NCBI GenBank assembly: GCA_964455905.1
Contig: CAYVYN010000004.1
Location: 1 to 64,000 of the forward strand
DNA length: 64,000 nt
Direction: 5' to 3'
DNA from: CAIJXB01 sp964455905
Lineage (GTDB): Bacteria > Chlamydiota > Chlamydiia > Chlamydiales > Rhabdochlamydiaceae
The notes below the pieces were generated by a model. That model was not told the DNA's origin, ran no database searches, and worked only from the letters and a program-made list of their open reading frames with translations. This document shows, in pieces, positions 59,811 to 64,000 of the stretch (the stretch's first letter is position 1; every line of letters starts with the position of its first letter). The position numbers were made by a program, and so were the translations under genes.

Positions 59811-61909
59811 CTACACCTCCACAAATACCCACTAATTTAGAAAATAGTCTTATCATTGTTCCTAATGCAGGGCTTCGAAAACCTCAAGATGAGGTTGATG
59901 GAGAAAAGTTTAAAAAAGCAATGAAAAATGAGCAGTTAAAAACAGCTGCAGATCAAAGAAACAAACAAAAACATGAGCTAGAAGACTCTGAGGGCAAAAA
60001 AAAAAGCTTAGAAGCCCCCTCTCAAAAAATAAAAGAAGGCACAACAACTTCCCCCTATTTCTCTACAGAACCGAGCCAAAAACCAAGAAAACATTTCAAA
60101 GCGCCTGTCTCACATACAGCCTCAACGCCGAGAAAAAGTTCTTCTCTTTCTTCTTTAGACCTTTCAAATATATCTGCTGAAGATGATTTCACTCTAAACA
60201 TTCCTCCTGAAAAAAGACTACATCCTAATGATAAAACAGAAATCCAGCCCAAAAGCATATTCGATGCATCTAAGGAGCATCATTCTTCACTCCCCCTTGA
60301 AACCGCAAAAAAACCGATAGAAGAGCCCGTTCTGACGTATGAAAATCCGTCTGCTTACAATTTTCGCGACACGCCAGAACTCGATGAATTTTCTTTATTT
60401 CCACCTGTCTTCAAAGAAAATCACAACACCATTCAGCCTCCACCTTCTTCTTTAGAAGATACTCAAAAAGCTCTTCCGCCGAAAGAAGAAAAAACAAACG
60501 ATAGTAAACTTAGAACAGAACAGCACATAAAAAACCCTTCCCTAAGTGCACCAGATCAAAAAGACCCCTTAAAAAAACCTGTCACTGAAAACAAAGTAGA
60601 AACTGGCTCTTTTGAAGTAAAAGAAAAATCCCATAGACCGATCCTACAACAAGTACAACAACAACAGCAAAACGCTTCACCTATTTCTCCTAAAGAGAAA
60701 AAAACAGAGCAAACAATCTCTATTCCACAGCAAGAACATCCGACAACCCTTATCCCAGCAAAGCAAATACTAGAAAAAGGATCCTTAGAATCTCAAAAAC
60801 AACCACTTCCAATAAAAATAGAAAAAGAAACTGCTCCCAATACTTTAGAAGTGCATCCAAATCCAGACCTTAAAATAACGCCCCCTATACAAGCCGATGG
60901 AATAACGACCGAAGAACAAACTCTTTTTAAAAAGGCCCTGCCGGAAGAACCTTTAAAAATTAAACCTCTAGAACCTCCCAAGGAAGAAAGTCCCTCTTCT
61001 ACAGCAAAGACTGCTCCAAGTCTTCCAACAGAAACAGCTATTCCAGAAGTTACTATAAACGCAGAAGAGGAACCCCCTGTTAAAGAATCTCTTCAAGAAG
61101 CTCCTATAGCAACTGAAACACCTAAAACAAACGATAACCCTGTACAAAAACCTAAAAACGCCCCATTTACAAAAGAAACTCAAAAACCAAAAGAAGAGAT
61201 CCCTCTTGCTGACCCTCTAGAAGAAAAGCCATCGGTTGAGCAAGCAAAGCCTCAAGAAAAAACTGCAGCAACTATTGAAGCTGAAACGCTAAAATTAGCA
61301 GAAGCTCCTGTTGGAGCTCCTCCAGTGAAATCGACTAAAATAGAGCCAAAAGAATCTAAAAAAACAGAGGAAGAGGAAAGCGACGATCTGTCTACACAAA
61401 AAGCGTCTTTAAAAACTCCTGTTACAGAAACCTCTGACTTACAAAAAGAAAAAAACGAAGACGAAGAAAAAGAAAAGGAACCTGAAGTACCTCCGCCACC
61501 TTCTTTTTTTCCATTTCTTACTATTTCAGCAGCTGATACAGTCCTTCCTTCCTATGCTAATCTCCCCCCTGTTTTCGATGAGATATTTCATAAGATGGTT
61601 GGGATTATGACCGTACTAGAAAAAACCGACATGCAAAAAACCACCTTTGTTTTAAATGGACCTCAATTTAGTTCTTCTGTTTTTTTCGGATCTCAGATTA
61701 CAATTATCGAGTGGAAGCAAGCTCCTAAAATTTTCAACATTGAATTTTCAGGATCGGAAGAAGCTGTTAAACTTTTCAATTCCCATAAAAAAACACTAGA
61801 AGACTCGTTACCCATGACAAATAAAAAACAAACAAAGTCTAAAGACTTTAGCTTCGAAGTAAATTCTCTCTCCATCAATCTTTTTCAAGAAGGAGATTCT
61901 TCTTTATGA
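59807..61909 (+). CDS. sctP: T3S needle-length regulator SctP/CdsP-like, long form
   Basis: 700 aa. Residues 1-565 are low-complexity, rich in Pro, Lys, Glu, Ser and Thr, probably extended, as expected of a YscP-type molecular ruler. The globular C-terminus (about 568-700) contains 'TTFVLNGPQFSSSVFFGSQITI' and 'APKIFNIEF', taken as the substrate-switch domain. This is far longer than CT671 of C. trachomatis (about 280 aa as I recall). The same C-terminal fold recurs in the next gene. Coupled to sctO and to the next gene by ATGA overlaps. Confidence 0.82.
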   Translation: MTTPPQIPTNLENSLIIVPNAGLRKPQDEVDGEKFKKAMKNEQLKTAADQRNKQKHELEDSEGKKKSLEAPSQKIKEGTTTSPYFSTEPSQKPRKHFKAPVSHTASTPRKSSSLSSLDLSNISAEDDFTLNIPPEKRLHPNDKTEIQPKSIFDASKEHHSSLPLETAKKPIEEPVLTYENPSAYNFRDTPELDEFSLFPPVFKENHNTIQPPPSSLEDTQKALPPKEEKTNDSKLRTEQHIKNPSLSAPDQKDPLKKPVTENKVETGSFEVKEKSHRPILQQVQQQQQNASPISPKEKKTEQTISIPQQEHPTTLIPAKQILEKGSLESQKQPLPIKIEKETAPNTLEVHPNPDLKITPPIQADGITTEEQTLFKKALPEEPLKIKPLEPPKEESPSSTAKTAPSLPTETAIPEVTINAEEEPPVKESLQEAPIATETPKTNDNPVQKPKNAPFTKETQKPKEEIPLADPLEEKPSVEQAKPQEKTAATIEAETLKLAEAPVGAPPVKSTKIEPKESKKTEEEESDDLSTQKASLKTPVTETSDLQKEKNEDEEKEKEPEVPPPPSFFPFLTISAADTVLPSYANLPPVFDEIFHKMVGIMTVLEKTDMQKTTFVLNGPQFSSSVFFGSQITIIEWKQAPKIFNIEFSGSEEAVKLFNSHKKTLEDSLPMTNKKQTKSKDFSFEVNSLSINLFQEGDSSL

Positions 61910-62562
61910 ATTCATCCATACCCTTAGCATCTAAAAAAGCCCCAATAGAAAAAGAGACCTCCTATATAAAGGAAAAATCAAAAGAACAACACACAACGCA
62001 TTTCCCTAAAAAAAAGACAAAAGAAGTAAAACTTTTAGAAGAACTGCTAAGTATTTGTAAAAAAGGAGCTACGCAGCTTTTACTAAAAGAAAAGACTCAA
62101 AAAAAAGAGGAAATTCCACTTGGAATGACTCCTGAAATAATTGCGCCTCTTAGAAAAGTAGATCTTTTTCCGGAAACACCGACTTCTTCTTTAATGCCTA
62201 TTGATGCGCTAGAATTAATTGATCAGGTGTGCTCTGAAATTCTTGTTATGGAAACAGAATCTTCCTCTCAAACTACTTTTATTCTGCAAGGAGAGCGCTT
62301 TTCAAACTCCTCATTTTATGGAGCCGAAATCACGATTGAAGAATTTAGCACTGCGCCAAAATTATTCAACATATCGATTAAAACAACAGACTCAGCTATA
62401 ACTATTATCCAAACTCAAATAGCCGGATTCCTGAATCTTTTAGAAAAAAGAGACTTTTCTTTCGGCATCAATCGAATTGATACGTCTCTTCAAACAGAAT
62501 CTCCCACGGGTAAAGAAAAAAGCGACCAAGACCGACAAAAAGATAAAAAGAGGGAACAATGA
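61906..62562 (+). CDS. Second SctP-like C-terminal-domain protein (tandem paralogue)
   Basis: 218 aa. Residues 97-197 align by eye with the last 130 residues of the preceding SctP: 'TTFILQGERFSNSSFYGAEITI' against 'TTFVLNGPQFSSSVFFGSQITI', 'APKLFNISI' against 'APKIFNIEF', 'DFSFGINRI' against 'DFSFEVNSL'. The N-terminal ~95 residues are a short Lys/Glu-rich stretch and the C-terminus is charged (KEKSDQDRQKDKKREQ). It lacks the long ruler region. Either it is a separate regulator or it is the true CT671 orthologue and the 700-aa gene is the added copy. ATGA-coupled on both sides. Confidence 0.8.
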   Translation: MNSSIPLASKKAPIEKETSYIKEKSKEQHTTHFPKKKTKEVKLLEELLSICKKGATQLLLKEKTQKKEEIPLGMTPEIIAPLRKVDLFPETPTSSLMPIDALELIDQVCSEILVMETESSSQTTFILQGERFSNSSFYGAEITIEEFSTAPKLFNISIKTTDSAITIIQTQIAGFLNLLEKRDFSFGINRIDTSLQTESPTGKEKSDQDRQKDKKREQ

Positions 62563-63770
62563 ATACAGAAGCGCCCCTATACTGGATAAAGCAAATAGAA
62601 ACAGAACTTACTGACTGTAAAAAAATACCTCTTTGGGGCAATAGTCCCTACTTTCCTTTCGAAGAATTTTCTTTGAAAATGCAAACTCTTTTACAGTGTC
62701 CTACTTTTAAAATATACCCTATTGCCCATGAGCCTCTTATTCCGGAAAACGCTCTTAGTTCTTTCGGCCTAAATCCTAAAATCCTTTCGTTCGAACTTGC
62801 ACCTATAACAGGCCCCCTTTATTGGGTAATCTCTGCAGAATCCCTTAATGAAATTACTGCGCTACTTCTTTCTAAAGAATCGTCTCAAGGACTACTAGAC
62901 CCAGAATTTCAACAAGGTTTTTATGATTTTTTACTACTTCAAGCATGTAAAGAAGTAGAAAATCTTAAGGTATATCCAGATCTTCATATTCAATGGGGAG
63001 AAGAAAAAAAGCCTACAAATATTTCTTTCCTTATTGATGTTTCTATTGCGATTGAAGAAAAGACGTTTCCAGGACGTTTATTACTTTCTTCCGAATTCCA
63101 AAAAGGATTCGCGACTCATTTCCTAAAAGCAGCCTTCAATCCTCTAACTTCACCAATCAGCCACAGTATGGATGTTTCTCTCCGACTAGAGGCTGGCAGC
63201 TGCCTTATTTCTTCTTTAGAATGGGACTCGGTTCAAGAGGGAGACTTTCTCATATTAGATAGATGCTCATATGATCCTGAAACAAAAAAAGGAACTCTTG
63301 ATTTAACGTGGGATAAAACATCCCTTTTTAAAGTCAAAGTCAAAAAAACTAATCTTAAAATCCTAGACTATGCTGTCTATAACGGAGATGGAACTACGAT
63401 GGATGAAGAAAAATCATTTGAAGATCAAGAATTATCAGAAGCTACTGAGCATCTTTGGGACGCTCCTTTAGATGAAGAGCTTACAGAAGACCTCAAAGAG
63501 GAAGCTCCTCTTTACGAAAACCCACCAGACATTCTAGCTTCTACTAAAGACATCCCTTTTCAAATTGTCGTTGAAGTAGATCGAATAAAAATCAGTCTAG
63601 AAAAACTGTTACAACTACAACCTGGAAACGTTCTAGAGCTAGAGGCTCGCCCAGAAAAAGGCGTGACTCTTACTGTGAACGGAAAAAAAATAGCTCGAGG
63701 AGAGCTTTTGAAACTGGGCGATGTCCTCGGAGTAAAAATCATCGAAGTGGGAGGTTCTACTACTCCATGA
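62559..63770 (+). CDS. sctQ: T3S cytoplasmic ring (C-ring/sorting platform) protein SctQ/CdsQ
   Basis: 403 aa. C-terminal SpoA (FliN-like) domain, about 338-400, has 'VVEVDRIKISLEKLLQLQPGNVLELEARPEKGVTLTVNGKKIARGELLKLGDVLGVKI', and a first SpoA-like segment around 220-290 ('LRLEAGSCLISSLEWDSVQEGDFLILDRCSYD'). SctQ forms pods that select substrates beneath the ATPase. Start and stop both overlap neighbours by ATGA. An internal start giving a short SctQ-C is possible but not evident. Confidence 0.93.
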   Translation: MNTEAPLYWIKQIETELTDCKKIPLWGNSPYFPFEEFSLKMQTLLQCPTFKIYPIAHEPLIPENALSSFGLNPKILSFELAPITGPLYWVISAESLNEITALLLSKESSQGLLDPEFQQGFYDFLLLQACKEVENLKVYPDLHIQWGEEKKPTNISFLIDVSIAIEEKTFPGRLLLSSEFQKGFATHFLKAAFNPLTSPISHSMDVSLRLEAGSCLISSLEWDSVQEGDFLILDRCSYDPETKKGTLDLTWDKTSLFKVKVKKTNLKILDYAVYNGDGTTMDEEKSFEDQELSEATEHLWDAPLDEELTEDLKEEAPLYENPPDILASTKDIPFQIVVEVDRIKISLEKLLQLQPGNVLELEARPEKGVTLTVNGKKIARGELLKLGDVLGVKIIEVGGSTTP

Positions 63771-64000
63771 GTAAAGATGGTTTCCATAAACAATATACAG
63801 AACCCGGTTTACTTGATTTAAAAGAGGCCCCCCCTTTACCTGAAAAAATTGGGCCTTATAAAATTGAAGCCCTTCTTCACAGAGGGAGCATGAGCTGGCT
63901 CTATATGGGAATTCATCCTGACACAAAACAACCTATAGCGATTAAAGTCTTGCCTTCAAGTCATGTGAAAAATAAAGAAGCAGTAGACCTATTTCTTCAA
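63767..64000 (+). CDS. pkn5: Ser/Thr protein kinase Pkn5-like, N-terminal part (runs off window)
   Basis: 78 codons visible. After a 25-residue leader the kinase N-lobe begins ('IGPYKIEALLHRGSMSWLYMGIHPDTKQPIAIKVL'): glycine loop with RGSMSWLY and AIK with the invariant Lys present. Position after sctQ is that of pkn5 (CT673), a kinase reported to be a T3S substrate lacking some catalytic residues. The catalytic loop lies outside the window, so activity cannot be judged. Confidence 0.82.
   Translation, partial: MSKDGFHKQYTEPGLLDLKEAPPLPEKIGPYKIEALLHRGSMSWLYMGIHPDTKQPIAIKVLPSSHVKNKEAVDLFLQ

Noticed and set aside
1..64000. CRISPR arrays, insertion sequences, rRNA genes, prophage
   Set aside because: I looked for regularly spaced repeats, transposase motifs and rRNA-like stretches and saw none.

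Overview
The window is a gene-dense, AT-rich stretch of a bacterial chromosome from the order Chlamydiales, most likely a member outside the family Chlamydiaceae (an amoeba- or arthropod-associated 'environmental' chlamydia). The evidence is gene content and order: blocks known from Chlamydia trachomatis recur almost intact (ptsN–ptsN–dut–accD–sodM; hypothetical–TPR–dnaA; ytgABCD, CT066-like gene, npt1 ATP/ADP translocase, lepA; amiA–murE–pbp3–ftsL–rsmH; pckG–mreB–SNF2 helicase–tig–clpP–clpX; and the cdsD–E–F–G and cdsI–N–O–P–Q–pkn5 type III secretion blocks). Between these blocks lie genes absent from the C. trachomatis order. They include a secreted S10 carboxypeptidase, an OTU deubiquitinase-like protein, an LRR protein, a possible clan-CD protease-like membrane protein, mraZ, and a modification-enzyme cassette. 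I cannot name the genus from sequence alone.

Layout. 1–5 kb: partial tRNA, SDR oxidoreductase, S10 peptidase, recO, a membrane protein with a His/Cys motif pair, and a small membrane protein next to a decayed reading frame. 5–11 kb: OTU protease, amino-acid permease, then the ptsN/dut/accD/sodA block. 11–14 kb: CT273/CT274-like genes and dnaA. 14–19 kb: one apparent operon running mrp, DUF971, then a complete metal ABC importer. 19–23.4 kb: CT066-like gene, ATP/ADP translocase, lepA. 23.6–26.6 kb: accessory hypotheticals, a decayed duplicate, a UPF0158 protein and an LRR protein. 26.6–34.2 kb: gnd, tRNA-Arg, and the division/peptidoglycan cluster mraZ–rsmH–ftsL–pbp3–murE–amiA, headed by a 10-bp-phased MraZ-type operator. 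34.2–35.2 kb: a broken gene. 35.2–45.8 kb: dtd, pckG, mreB, SNF2 helicase, two identical tRNA-Gly genes, tig, clpP, clpX. 46.4–64 kb: the type III secretion (T3S) locus.

The T3S locus is the most interesting part. The chaperone–cdsD–E–F–G block (47.4–50.7 kb) ends at a strong terminator. The cdsI(rod)–N–O–P–P'–Q–pkn5 block resumes at 57.3 kb. About 6.5 kb of unrelated genes sit between them: a GAMT/RMT2-like methyltransferase, a GT8-like glycosyltransferase and a PhyH-type Fe(II)/2-oxoglutarate dioxygenase in one ATGA-coupled operon, then on the opposite strand a site-2-protease-like metallopeptidase with a repeat tail, an atypical protein kinase and a second GT8-like paralogue. A third paralogue lies just outside the other end of the block. 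I suggest, as inference, a small-molecule or protein modification system tied to secretion. The P-type ruler gene is also partly duplicated (59.8–62.6 kb).

Functional themes: host energy parasitism (ATP/ADP translocase), metal import possibly linked to Fe–S carrier genes, septal peptidoglycan with MreB rather than FtsZ (no ftsZ is in this window), protein quality control, and an extended set of candidate host-directed proteins. All calls rest on reading motifs and gene order by eye; no database search or alignment program was run.
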